A stretch of DNA of 8,110 nucleotides from JAXHMM01 sp964528445 (GTDB taxonomy: Bacteria > Bacteroidota > Rhodothermia > Balneolales > Balneolaceae): assembly GCA_964528445.1 (NCBI GenBank), contig CAZGSL010000059.1, positions 1-8,110 of the forward strand, given 5' to 3'. This document shows positions 1-7,081 of this stretch, piece by piece. The translations under genes and the position numbers were made by a program. The notes under the pieces were generated by a model. That model did not search any database. It saw nothing but the letters and a program-made list of their open reading frames with translations, and was not told the origin of the DNA. Each line of letters opens with the position of its first letter. Position 1 is the first letter of the stretch.

Positions 1-782
1 CGGTATTTCGCGTTGAAAAAGAGGTCGAACAGAAAATCGCCCGAAGTGGAGGAGCGGTTGTCCTGCATCAGCTCCAGCGCCTCCAGGATATTTCCCCGCG
101 CCTCCCCCGGATTCTCCAGGAACCGGTCAAGTCCGTGCCGGTGGTAGCGGTAGAGGGCGATGCGAAAGTCCTGGTAGGAGGGATTGGCCAGGTATTCGGC
201 CAGCTGCGCCCGGCTGCGGCTCGAGCCGCCCGGCGTCCACCCGGAGGCGGATCCGGACCGGGCGTAGGAGACCATGTTACGGGCCTCCTCGTAGTAGGGG
301 GAACCTCCCAGCTCCTCGAAACTGTCGAAATCCAGCCCGATAACAAGGTAGGCATAGAAATCCAGCAGGGTGGTCAGGGGATCAAACCGAAGCTCGTCGT
401 GCACCAGCGTCTGGCCGGGAGCGTAGCGAAAGCTCCAGTCGGTGTCGTTGAACAGCAGCAGTGTGGTATTGCGGAGGGTATTGTAGATGGGGCGCTGGGA
501 ACGGACCACCAGGTTGGCGTCGTATTGATAGCTGTCGTCTGCCCCCGTCAGGGTGATCTCCAAGGTCACCTCGATTCGCTCTCGTTCCTGAAATTCCGCC
601 GAGGTCCAGTCGTTTTCGTTCAGGTAGGATTCGATGCTGGGGCCGAGCTCCTCCAGGTAGTCAGTCGAGGCGCTGCTGACCCGGCTGTAGTCTACCGAAA
701 CCGTGGCGTTCAGCTCCTGGGCGGAGAGGGGAGAGGCCGCCGCGAAAAGGCAGAGGGCAAGTAATGGGAGGAGGGTTCTCAA
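1..782 (-). CDS. DUF4835 family protein (PorD-type, type IX secretion-associated), 3' end outside window
   Basis: The first 260 codons are visible; the end lies left of base 1. The protein begins with a typical signal peptide (MRTLLPLLALCLFAAASPLSA, cleavage before QELNA), so it is exported. The mature part carries the DUF4835 hallmarks: a beta-rich N-terminal half, then RPIYNT followed by LLLFNDTDWSF (about residues 91-112), then helical segments with LLDFYAYLVIGLDFDSF, a YYEEARNM stretch, a W/R-rich linker and ALYRYHRHGLDRF. Members are usually around 300 residues, so roughly 40 are missing. The family is confined to Bacteroidota and relatives and is called PorD in some annotations; its exact role in type IX secretion is poorly defined. 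The start is a TTG (782-780), chosen because it begins the signal peptide. The frame stays open upstream, but no ATG gives a better N-terminus. It diverges from the PorV-like gene at 947. Confidence 0.85.
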   Translation of the reverse strand, partial: MRTLLPLLALCLFAAASPLSAQELNATVSVDYSRVSSASTDYLEELGPSIESYLNENDWTSAEFQERERIEVTLEITLTGADDSYQYDANLVVRSQRPIYNTLRNTTLLLFNDTDWSFRYAPGQTLVHDELRFDPLTTLLDFYAYLVIGLDFDSFEELGGSPYYEEARNMVSYARSGSASGWTPGGSSRSRAQLAEYLANPSYQDFRIALYRYHRHGLDRFLENPGEARGNILEALELMQDNRSSTSGDFLFDLFFNAKY

Positions 783-850
783 AATATTATTCCACTTCGT
801 AAACCAGGCTTCCCGGTTTCCGATTTTTGACGTTTTATAAGCTGTTATTA

Positions 851-881
851 CCAAATTAGGGCTTTTGCAGATGTTAACAAA
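851..881 (-). promoter_or_regulatory. Candidate Bacteroidota-type promoter for the DUF4835 gene
   Basis: Read on the minus strand, TTTG (881-878) is followed after exactly 19 bases by TAATTTGG (858-851). This matches the Bacteroidota primary sigma pattern TTTG-N19-TAnnTTTG in all but one base of the -7 box. Transcription would start near 845, giving a 5' leader of about 60 bases before the TTG start at 782. It lies in the AT-rich divergent spacer 783-946. I found no equally good promoter on the + strand for the gene at 947. Confidence 0.45.
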
Positions 882-946
882 GTCAGAAAAAGTGTAAGTA
901 TCGGCGGCGGAGCGGGTCATACGGGTATTGCAACCATACCTGTGTA

Positions 947-1574
947 ATGAGAAAACTGCTCAAAATCCTGCCGGCAGCTCTCCTTCTGCTCCTGGCGGCG
1001 CGGCACAACGCTGGAGCACAGCCCGTCATCGGTAGCCGGGCGGCCGCTCTTGGCGGGGCGGAGTCGGCGCTGTACGGGGGAAAGTGGGCTCTCTTCGGGA
1101 ACCCGGCGAACGTGGACACCCTCGGGCCTTCCCTCTCTTTTTTCGGCATGCGGTACTACGGCCTTCCGGAGCTGACCGACCTGGCTGCGTCCGGGGTGCT
1201 TCCGACCGGGGCGGGGGTCTTCTCCGCGGGATTTCACAGCTACGGGGACGAACGCTACCGGGAGCAGCAGTTCCGGCTGGGATGGAAGGGGAGCCTGGAG
1301 CGGTTTCATCTCGGGGTGGCGGCCGCCTGGCACCACGTGGCCCTGGGCGGGGGATACGGTTCGGACGGCGCGCCCACGCTGCATGCCGGACTCACCGCCG
1401 AAGTTGCCCGGAAGGTGATGCTGGGAATGCGCCTCGCCAACCTGAACGGCGGGGCCTGGGAAACGGCCGGGGGAGAGCCGGAAGAGCTGCCCAGGCTTAT
1501 GGGCGTGGGGCTCTCCTACCGTCCGGGGCAGGGAACCCTGTTTGTCTGCGAATGGGTGGCCACGCCCGACCACG
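947..1574 (+). CDS. PorV/PorQ-like (UPF0164-type) outer-membrane beta-barrel protein, C-terminus lost in assembly gap
   Basis: 209 codons are readable before the run of N. Residues 1-24 form a signal peptide (MRKLLKILPAALLLLLAARH, then NAGA, cleaved before QPVIG). The mature start has the pattern of FadL-like PorV/PorQ/UPF0164 barrels: SRAAALGGAESALYGGKWAL then FGNPANV (residues 30-56). Alternating hydrophobic beta strands with aromatic and Gly-rich turns follow. PorV and PorQ are outer-membrane proteins of type IX secretion in Bacteroidota; this one cannot be assigned to either and may be a paralogue with another role. Usual lengths are about 300 residues or more, so roughly a third is probably missing. 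Any reading through the N run into the bases after 1674 in this frame gives a non-barrel tail and should be ignored. The next gene, on the same strand, is an outer-membrane barrel too, which suggests co-expression. Confidence 0.65.
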
Positions 1575-1674
1575 NNNNNNNNNNNNNNNNNNNNNNNNNN
1601 NNNNNNNNNNNNNNNNNNNNNNNNNNNNNNNNNNNNNNNNNNNNNNNNNNNNNNNNNNNNNNNNNNNNNNNNNN
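1575..1674. other. Assembly gap (100 N)
   Basis: The run is exactly 100 N, the conventional placeholder for a scaffold gap of unknown size. The reading frame before it (PorV-like gene) differs from the one after it (helix-hairpin-helix gene). The missing DNA should hold the end of the first gene and the start and signal peptide of the second, which together probably need several hundred bases. Confidence 0.98.
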
Positions 1675-1676
1675 AG

Positions 1677-3737
1677 GCCCTGTATCAGTCCGGTTCAACA
1701 GGAGCAGAACCGGCCACGCCGGATACGGTTGCGGCCGACAGCTCCGCCCGTGCCGGCGGTGACGAGGAGCGGGTGGAGGACCAGCTCGAGGAGCTGCTGG
1801 AGGATCCCGAAGGGGAGGGCGACGCCGAGGCGCTGGGGCAGGCCCTGCTGAACCTGGCGGAGAACCCCGTGAACCTGAACAGGGCCGACCTCTGGACGCT
1901 CCTGCAGGTGCCGGGGATGAACCTGCGGCTGGCCCAGGCGGTCATGGACCACCGGGCCGCCTCCAAGCCGTTCGAGACGGTGGACGAGATCACGGCCGTG
2001 AAGGGCATCGGTCCGGTCACGCTGGAGAAGTTCCGCCCCTACCTCACCGTGGGCGGGGAGCGGGAACTGCGGGGACTGCTCTACCGCCACCCCCGGTACT
2101 GGACCCACGGCGCTTCCCTGGAGGTAATCAGCCGGTTCCGCGGGGTGGCCCAGCGGAAGGAGGGGTACCGGAGAGCCCCGGAGGAGGGAGGCTATACGGG
2201 AAGCCCCCTCCAATACTATCAGCGCGTGAAGTACGCCGGCGACCACCTCTCGGCGAACCTGCTGCTGGAGAAGGACGCGGGGGAGCCCCTGCCGGCGGCC
2301 GGGAAGTTCGACCACCGCTCCTGGCACCTGGCGGTGAAGGATATCGGGCGGGTAAAAACCGTGGTGGCGGGCGACTATACCGTCTCGGCCGGACAGGGCC
2401 TGGTGATGCGGGGCGGGGGACTCTTCGGGAAGGGATCGGAGGTGATCAGCGGACCCGTGCGCAGCGGCGGCGGGGTGCGTCCCCATACCTCCGCTTCCGA
2501 GGGCAGCGCCCTGCGGGGCGTTGCGGCGACTGCGGGAGAGGGCGTGCGCGTGACGGGATTCTGGTCGGATCGCAGGCTGGGGGCGACGGACCTGCCGGGC
2601 GACTCCACCGGGTCGCCGCGGAGCGGGGGACTCCATCGGACGCTCACCGAGCGGTCCGCCCGGAAGACGCTGCGGGAGCGGCTCTACGGGGGACGCCTCC
2701 AGGTGCGTATGGGAGGCGGTGTGGCCGGAGTGACGGGATACCAGGCGGCCTACGACGCCTACGTCTATCCGGGCGACGCCCCCTGGCAGGAGGGACGCTT
2801 CCGGGGCCGGCGGCACGGGGTCGCCGGAATCGATTTCGCCTTTCCCGCGGGGCCGGCGCTGCTTTTCGGGGAGGCGGCGCGAAGCGCGAACGGGGCGTGG
2901 GGCGCGGTGGCCGGCCTGGAGGGGGCGCCCGACGAGAACACCCGCCTGACGGCCGTCTACCGCAACTACGGCCGGCGCTTTCAGTCTCCCCTCGGCAGCG
3001 GATTCGGGGAGGGATCGGGCGCCCCGGGCAACGAAGAGGGATTCTACCTGGGCGCCAGCCATCGTCCCCTGAAGGACGTGGAGCTTCGGGGGTACCTGGA
3101 CCACTTCTATTTTCCGGGCCCCCGCTTCGGGGTTCGTCGACCGACGGACGGCTTCGAGTGGCTGGGGATGCTGCGGTGGAAGCCAAACAGCGATACGGAG
3201 GCCTACCTGCAGGTCCGCAGCGAGAGAAAGGGGGAGGAGTACATGGGAACGGACGAGGCGGGAAGGCGGGTTCGCCTGCCCGGGCGGGCTTTCCGGCAGA
3301 CCTGGAGGCTGCACCTGCAGCACCGGGTGCATGCCCGGCTGCGGCTGCGGAGCCGCCTGGAGATCGCCCGCGGACATCCCGCGGGGAGAGGCGACGATCG
3401 GGCTACCGGTTACCTTCTCTACCAGGACCTGCGCCTGCGTCCGGCGAACGGCGTGACGGTGGACACGCGGATGACCTTTTTCGATACGCCCACCTTCGAG
3501 ACGCGCATCTACCAGTTCGAGAACAATCTGCTGCACGTGCTCTCCAACCGGATGCTCCAGGGACGGGGGGAGCGGTTCTACCTGCTGGTGCGGATTCGGG
3601 CCGCCTGGTTCCTCGATTTCTGGGCGCGGTTCGGGACCACCCGCTACCGCGACCGGGCGACGGTGGGCAGCGGACTGGAGCGTATTGAGGGGAACCGCCG
3701 GACCGACCTGGGATTTCAGATGCGCCTGAAATTTTGA
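1677..3737 (+). CDS. Helix-hairpin-helix protein with outer-membrane beta-barrel domain, N-terminus lost in assembly gap
   Basis: 686 codons are readable after the gap, ending at TGA 3735-3737; the start codon and presumed signal peptide lie in the gap. The visible N-terminus is a low-complexity acidic linker (residues 1-60, rich in Glu/Asp). Residues 63-125 (1863-2051) form a ComEA-like double helix-hairpin-helix: NPVNLNRADLWTLLQVPG, then FETVDEITAVKGIGPVTLEK. Such motifs bind the DNA backbone without sequence specificity. The remaining 550 residues are beta-rich with alternating polar/hydrophobic strands and contain KDAGEPL and GDYTVSAGQGLVM (residues 232-244). The last strands include FENNLLHVLSN, RFYLLVRIRA and RTDLGFQMRLKF; a C-terminal Phe is typical of outer-membrane barrels. 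The same layout is widespread and uncharacterised in Bacteroidota. A role in DNA binding or uptake at the cell surface is inference; the module could be structural only. Confidence 0.75.
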   Translation, partial: ALYQSGSTGAEPATPDTVAADSSARAGGDEERVEDQLEELLEDPEGEGDAEALGQALLNLAENPVNLNRADLWTLLQVPGMNLRLAQAVMDHRAASKPFETVDEITAVKGIGPVTLEKFRPYLTVGGERELRGLLYRHPRYWTHGASLEVISRFRGVAQRKEGYRRAPEEGGYTGSPLQYYQRVKYAGDHLSANLLLEKDAGEPLPAAGKFDHRSWHLAVKDIGRVKTVVAGDYTVSAGQGLVMRGGGLFGKGSEVISGPVRSGGGVRPHTSASEGSALRGVAATAGEGVRVTGFWSDRRLGATDLPGDSTGSPRSGGLHRTLTERSARKTLRERLYGGRLQVRMGGGVAGVTGYQAAYDAYVYPGDAPWQEGRFRGRRHGVAGIDFAFPAGPALLFGEAARSANGAWGAVAGLEGAPDENTRLTAVYRNYGRRFQSPLGSGFGEGSGAPGNEEGFYLGASHRPLKDVELRGYLDHFYFPGPRFGVRRPTDGFEWLGMLRWKPNSDTEAYLQVRSERKGEEYMGTDEAGRRVRLPGRAFRQTWRLHLQHRVHARLRLRSRLEIARGHPAGRGDDRATGYLLYQDLRLRPANGVTVDTRMTFFDTPTFETRIYQFENNLLHVLSNRMLQGRGERFYLLVRIRAAWFLDFWARFGTTRYRDRATVGSGLERIEGNRRTDLGFQMRLKF
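1863..2051 (+). other. ComEA-like helix-hairpin-helix domain
   Basis: Two consecutive hairpins can be read. The first has the hairpin VPGMN, slightly degenerate compared with the usual PGIG. The second is VKGIGPVTLEKFRPYLTV, close to the ComEA consensus. In ComEA this fold binds double-stranded DNA during uptake. Here it lies just ahead of the barrel region of an exported protein. Confidence 0.75.
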
Positions 3738-3762
3738 ATTTTCCCAAACGACCGTAAATTAA
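3733..3762 (+). promoter_or_regulatory. Weak candidate promoter for the permease gene
   Basis: TTTG (3733-3736), overlapping the stop codon of the previous gene, is followed after 18 bases by TAAATTAA (3755-3762). The TA and two of the last four bases match the Bacteroidota -7 box TAnnTTTG. The match is partial and the spacing one short of 19, so this is only a candidate. The 68-base spacer holds nothing better. Confidence 0.2.
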
Positions 3763-3768
3763 TGGTCG
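3749..3768. repeat. Short inverted repeat upstream of the permease gene
   Basis: CGACC (3749-3753) and GGTCG (3764-3768) are perfect inverted arms around a ten-base AT-rich centre. A G-T pair would extend the stem to six. No T-run follows, so it is not a classical terminator. It overlaps the candidate promoter of the permease, which would suit an operator or a hairpin in the leader, but its small size makes chance a serious alternative. Confidence 0.3.
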
Positions 3769-3805
3769 CTTCACCGCCCGCCGAACAGGTATCTTATACA
3801 TATAT

Positions 3806-5620
3806 ATGGGATTTGAACAGATCTTACTATTCGCCGTGCTCCTGCTGGCGTTCGTCGCCCTGGCGTCGGACCTCTGGAGCCCGGACGCGGTGCTGCTCAC
3901 CGCCCTGGCGATCGTCGTGGCGGCCGGCATCATCGGCCTGGAGGAGGCATTCCTGGGTTTCGGGAACACCACCCTGCTGGCGCTGGGAAGCCTCTACGTG
4001 GTGGCGGCGGCGCTGAGGGACAGCGGGGCGCTGGACCTGGCCGCGGCGTTTATCCTGGGAGACGAAAAGCGAAGCGTGCAGAAAATACTCCTGCGGCTCT
4101 GTCCCAGCGTCTCCTTCTACTCCGCGTTTCTGAACAACACGCCCATTGTGGCGATGGGTATTCCCGCCATCCGGAGCTGGGGACTGAAACACCGCATTCC
4201 CGCCTCCAAGCTTCTCATCCCCCTCTCGTACGCCGCGATTCTCGGGGGGCTCTGCACGCTGATCGGGACCAGTACCAACCTGATCACCCACGGGCTGCTG
4301 CAGAGCCACGGTCTGCCCGGCTTCTCCTTCTTCGAGCTTGCCTGGCTGGGGGTACCCTGCGTCGTCGTGGGACTGCTCTACCTGGTGTACGTCTCGCCCG
4401 CCCTTACCCCGGCGCGGAGGGACATCCGCTACGAGGAGGAGCGGAAAAGGGAACTGCTGGTGGAACTGGAGATTACCGAAGGAGCGGTGGAGGCCGGCCA
4501 AACCGTCAGCGAGGCGGGGCTGCAGACCCTGCCGGGATTCTACCTCTCCCGGATCAACCGGAACGGGCGGGAGATCGCCCCGGTGGCCGACGACGAGGAG
4601 CTGAGGGAGGGAGATCACCTGCTCTACGCCGCCGAGGGCGGCATCGCGGCGCGGGTCCCGGAGCTGTCCGGCTATCCCGGACTGCGGCTGGCCCTCCAGC
4701 CTCCGAGGGATATCAACCGGGACGACAAGATTGACCGGGAGCTCCACCAAGTGGTGATCAAGGAGGGTTCCCGCCTTGTGGGAGCGACCCTCGAGGAGGC
4801 CCAGCTGCTGGAGCGATTCGGCGCGGCGGTGACGGGCGTCCGGCGTCGCGGCAGGAGGGTGGACCAGCCCCTGGGGAAATTCGTGCTGCATCCCGGGGAC
4901 GTGCTGCTGCTGGACACCGGCAGGGGATTCCGGGGAGCCCACGAAAATACCGAAGAGTTCTTCCTGACCAGCGAAGCCGGCGGGGAGGCGCCGGGCGTCA
5001 GCGAGGAGAAACTGGAGCAGCGTCCGGGCGGAAAGGACCTCTATCTCTCGATCGGCGTGCTGCTGGGCATCGTGACGCTGGTGACCCTGGGCGTGATGCA
5101 CATCGCGCTGGCGGGCATCCTGGGCGTGGCGCTGCTGCTCTCCTTCAACGTGATCGAGGCGGGGGAGGCACGGAAGTCGGTGGACTGGACGGTGCTGATC
5201 GTGATCGGGGCGGCGCTGGGACTGGGCCGTGCCATGGAGGTGAGCGGGACGGCGGACCTTATCGGGACCTGGATGGTGGACCTTACCGTGGCCTACGGTC
5301 CGTATGCCGTGGTGGCGGGCGTGGTGCTGGCCACCGCGATTACCACCGAGGTCATTACCAACAACGGCGCGGTGGCCCTCATGTTCCCAATCGTGCTCTC
5401 CGTGGCCGAGACTCAGGGTTTCGAGGCGCGGGGACTGGTGATTGCGGTTACCCTGGCCGCCTCCATGTCGATGCTGACGCCCATCGGCTACCAGACCAAC
5501 CTGATGGTCTACGGACCGGGCAACTACCGGTTCACCGACTTTTTTAAAACCGGTTTTCCCCTGCAGGTGATGCTCTGGACGGTGATCGTTATTCTTACGC
5601 CCCTGCTCTGGCCCCTCTGA
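3806..5620 (+). CDS. SLC13-family (DASS-type) permease with two RCK_C domains, probable sulfate transporter
   Basis: A 604-residue inner-membrane transporter with the split layout of SLC13/SLT sulfate permeases. Residues 1-200 hold the first membrane repeat, with the substrate/Na+ site signatures LNNTP (109-113) and GTSTN (154-158). Residues about 213-390 form two consecutive TrkA_C/RCK_C regulatory domains in the cytoplasm; each ends in an LREGDHLLY- or LHPGDVLLL-like strand. Residues 411-604 hold the second repeat with the matching signatures TEVITNNGAVALMFP (514-528) and TPIGYQTN (558-565). The related permeases with this domain order carry sulfate or other oxyanions coupled to cations. 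Sulfate is inferred here from the cysQ-cysC-cysD-cysN genes directly downstream. The ATG at 3806 begins straight before the first membrane helix; there is no clear Shine-Dalgarno. Selenate, thiosulfate or dicarboxylates remain possible substrates. Confidence 0.85.
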   Translation: MGFEQILLFAVLLLAFVALASDLWSPDAVLLTALAIVVAAGIIGLEEAFLGFGNTTLLALGSLYVVAAALRDSGALDLAAAFILGDEKRSVQKILLRLCPSVSFYSAFLNNTPIVAMGIPAIRSWGLKHRIPASKLLIPLSYAAILGGLCTLIGTSTNLITHGLLQSHGLPGFSFFELAWLGVPCVVVGLLYLVYVSPALTPARRDIRYEEERKRELLVELEITEGAVEAGQTVSEAGLQTLPGFYLSRINRNGREIAPVADDEELREGDHLLYAAEGGIAARVPELSGYPGLRLALQPPRDINRDDKIDRELHQVVIKEGSRLVGATLEEAQLLERFGAAVTGVRRRGRRVDQPLGKFVLHPGDVLLLDTGRGFRGAHENTEEFFLTSEAGGEAPGVSEEKLEQRPGGKDLYLSIGVLLGIVTLVTLGVMHIALAGILGVALLLSFNVIEAGEARKSVDWTVLIVIGAALGLGRAMEVSGTADLIGTWMVDLTVAYGPYAVVAGVVLATAITTEVITNNGAVALMFPIVLSVAETQGFEARGLVIAVTLAASMSMLTPIGYQTNLMVYGPGNYRFTDFFKTGFPLQVMLWTVIVILTPLLWPL

Positions 5621-5646
5621 GCGGACGCGAGAAGATGAACGGAGGA

Positions 5647-5677
5647 TTTGATAGTAGCGGAGATAGTCCTATTTTTG
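5647..5677 (+). promoter_or_regulatory. Full-consensus Bacteroidota promoter ahead of cysQ
   Basis: TTTG (5647-5650), exactly 19 bases, then TATTTTTG (5670-5677): every defined position of the TTTG-N19-TAnnTTTG pattern of the Bacteroidota primary sigma factor is matched. Transcription would begin around 5683-5685, leaving a leader of about 42 bases before the cysQ ATG. It lies in the 106-base AT-richer spacer between the permease and cysQ, and indicates that cysQ-cysC-cysD-cysN can be transcribed independently of the permease. Confidence 0.7.
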
Positions 5678-5726
5678 GCTCCTTCATTTTTCCATTTTTA
5701 CGCAGATCCATAACCGGTTGAAATCA

Positions 5727-6506
5727 ATGAGTGACGGGAAATCAGCGCCGGCGAGCGCGCTGCTCAGCGAAGTGATCGCATCGGCCCGGCGGGCGGGAGA
5801 CGCCATCATGTCGTATTACGACGGGGAGGTGGAAGTGTACGAGAAAGAGGATGAGACCCCCCTGACCAAGGCGGACCTGGCCTCACAGGAGGTGATCCTG
5901 GAGGGGCTCCGGGAAGCGGACCCCGAGACCCCGGTCATCGCCGAGGAGTCGGGCGTACCCCCCTACGAGGAGCGAAGGGCATGGGACCGTTTCTGGCTGG
6001 TGGACCCGCTGGACGGCACGAAGGAGTTTCTGAAGAAAAACGGGGAGTTCACCGTCAATATCGCCCTGGTGGAGGAGGGGAAACCGGTGCTCGGGGTGGT
6101 CTATATCCCGGCCAAGGAGATTCTCTATTTCGCCGAACGGGGCAAGGGGGCCTGGAAGACCGAGAAGGGAGGCAGGGCGTGGCCGATCAGCTCGAAGCCG
6201 GCCGACCGATCCCGTCCCCTGAAGATCGTCGAGAGCCGCTCCCACCGCTCCCCCGAACAGGACGGGATGCTGGAGGAGGAGGGGGTCACGGTGGGCGAGT
6301 CGGTCTCCGCCGGCAGTTCCCTGAAATTCTGCCTGGTGGCCGAGGGAGCGGCGGACATCTACCCGCGGGTGGGTCCCACGATGGAGTGGGACGTGGCGGC
6401 GGGCGACTGCGTCTGGCGCTACTCCGCCGAAGAGGGGGAGCACGACTCCCCGCTGCGCTACAACAAGCCGGACCTGAAGAACGGCCCGTTTATCATAGGA
6501 CTGTAA
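5727..6506 (+). CDS. cysQ: 3'(2'),5'-bisphosphate nucleotidase CysQ
   Basis: 259 residues, close to the usual CysQ length. It belongs to the inositol monophosphatase superfamily of Mg2+-dependent, lithium-sensitive phosphatases. The metal-binding signatures are all present: TPLTKADLASQ (about residues 44-54), IAEESG (71-76, the Glu pair), WLVDPLDGTKEF (90-101, Asp93 and Asp96) and MEWDVAAGD near residue 220. CysQ converts 3'-phosphoadenosine 5'-phosphate (PAP) to AMP and can also dephosphorylate PAPS, so it clears the inhibitory by-product of PAPS use. Its position directly before cysC and cysD supports this role over a generic inositol phosphatase. ATG 5727 is preferred; an in-frame TTG at 5718 would add three residues. 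No Shine-Dalgarno is visible. Seven bases separate its stop from cysC. Confidence 0.92.
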   Translation: MSDGKSAPASALLSEVIASARRAGDAIMSYYDGEVEVYEKEDETPLTKADLASQEVILEGLREADPETPVIAEESGVPPYEERRAWDRFWLVDPLDGTKEFLKKNGEFTVNIALVEEGKPVLGVVYIPAKEILYFAERGKGAWKTEKGGRAWPISSKPADRSRPLKIVESRSHRSPEQDGMLEEEGVTVGESVSAGSSLKFCLVAEGAADIYPRVGPTMEWDVAAGDCVWRYSAEEGEHDSPLRYNKPDLKNGPFIIGL

Positions 6507-6513
6507 GAAAGAT

Positions 6514-7035
6514 ATGGCTGAAGAGATAAAATCGACCGTGCTCTGGTTTACCGGGCTCTCCGGCTCGGGCAAGAGCACCATCTCCGAGCGGGTTTACGAG
6601 ATCCTCAATGAGGAGGGCCACCGGGTGGAGCACCTGGACGGCGACGCGGTGCGGGATATCTTTCCCAAGACCGGCTTCTCACGCGAGGAGCGCAACGAGC
6701 ACATCAAGCGGGTCGGCTACCTGGCCAGCCGGCTGCAGGCGCACGACGTGACGGTGATCGGCTCCTTCATCTCCCCCTACCGCGAGGCGCGCCGGTTCGT
6801 ACGCGATCTCTGCGAGGACTTTACCGAAGTATGGATCTCCACGCCCCTGGAGGTTTGCGAGGAGCGGGACGTGAAGGGGCTCTACGAGAAGGCGCGCAGG
6901 GGAGAGATCACCCAGTTCACCGGCATCGACGATCCTTACGAGGAGCCGGAGAACCCGGAACTGGAGATCGACACTACGGATATAACGGTCGAGGAGGCCG
7001 TGGGACGCGTGCTCGACTACCTCCGCTCGCGCTGA
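6514..7035 (+). CDS. cysC: Adenylylsulfate (APS) kinase
   Basis: 173 residues, a stand-alone APS kinase that transfers a phosphate from ATP to the 3' position of APS to give PAPS, in the cytoplasm. The Walker A loop is GLSGSGKST (14-22), followed by the DGD motif (42-44), GFSREERNEHIKRVGYLAS (54-72), SFISPYREAR, and the family signature DVKGLYEKARRGEITQFTG with DPYEEPENPEL near the C-terminus. Two positions differ from the usual pattern: the Asn of DGDN is Ala (DGDAVRDIF), and the NIRR segment reads HIKR. The segment between DGD and GFS is also shorter than in the E. coli type. Everything else fits, so this is likely a sub-family variant. ATG 6514 is preceded by a weak purine-rich stretch (AAGAAAGA). 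It is followed by cysD after 86 bases. Confidence 0.93.
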   Translation: MAEEIKSTVLWFTGLSGSGKSTISERVYEILNEEGHRVEHLDGDAVRDIFPKTGFSREERNEHIKRVGYLASRLQAHDVTVIGSFISPYREARRFVRDLCEDFTEVWISTPLEVCEERDVKGLYEKARRGEITQFTGIDDPYEEPENPELEIDTTDITVEEAVGRVLDYLRSR

Positions 7036-7081
7036 GGGTCCGGCCGCGGGAGGGATCATGGTCATTCTCGGGGGAAATCGT

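Noticed and set aside
135..764. Long + strand open frame inside the DUF4835 gene
   Set aside because: It lies opposite a gene with a clear signal peptide and family motifs; its own translation is low-complexity and matches nothing, as expected of a GC-rich antisense frame.
1542..1676. ATG at 1542 as the start of the helix-hairpin-helix gene
   Set aside because: It lies inside the PorV-like coding sequence in another frame and reaches the downstream gene only by reading through the 100 N; the real start is in the gap.
1695..3536. 613-codon minus-strand open frame
   Set aside because: It is antisense to the HhH/barrel gene, rich in Pro, Arg, His and Gln with no domain; an artefact of high GC at third codon positions.
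3827..5101. 424-codon minus-strand open frame
   Set aside because: It is antisense to the permease, whose membrane signatures are unambiguous; the antisense translation is low-complexity and Gln/His-rich.
5659..5685. GGAG...CTCC hairpin followed by T-rich sequence as a terminator after the permease
   Set aside because: The stem is only four base pairs with a 16-base loop, and the T-rich part is better explained by the promoter of cysQ.
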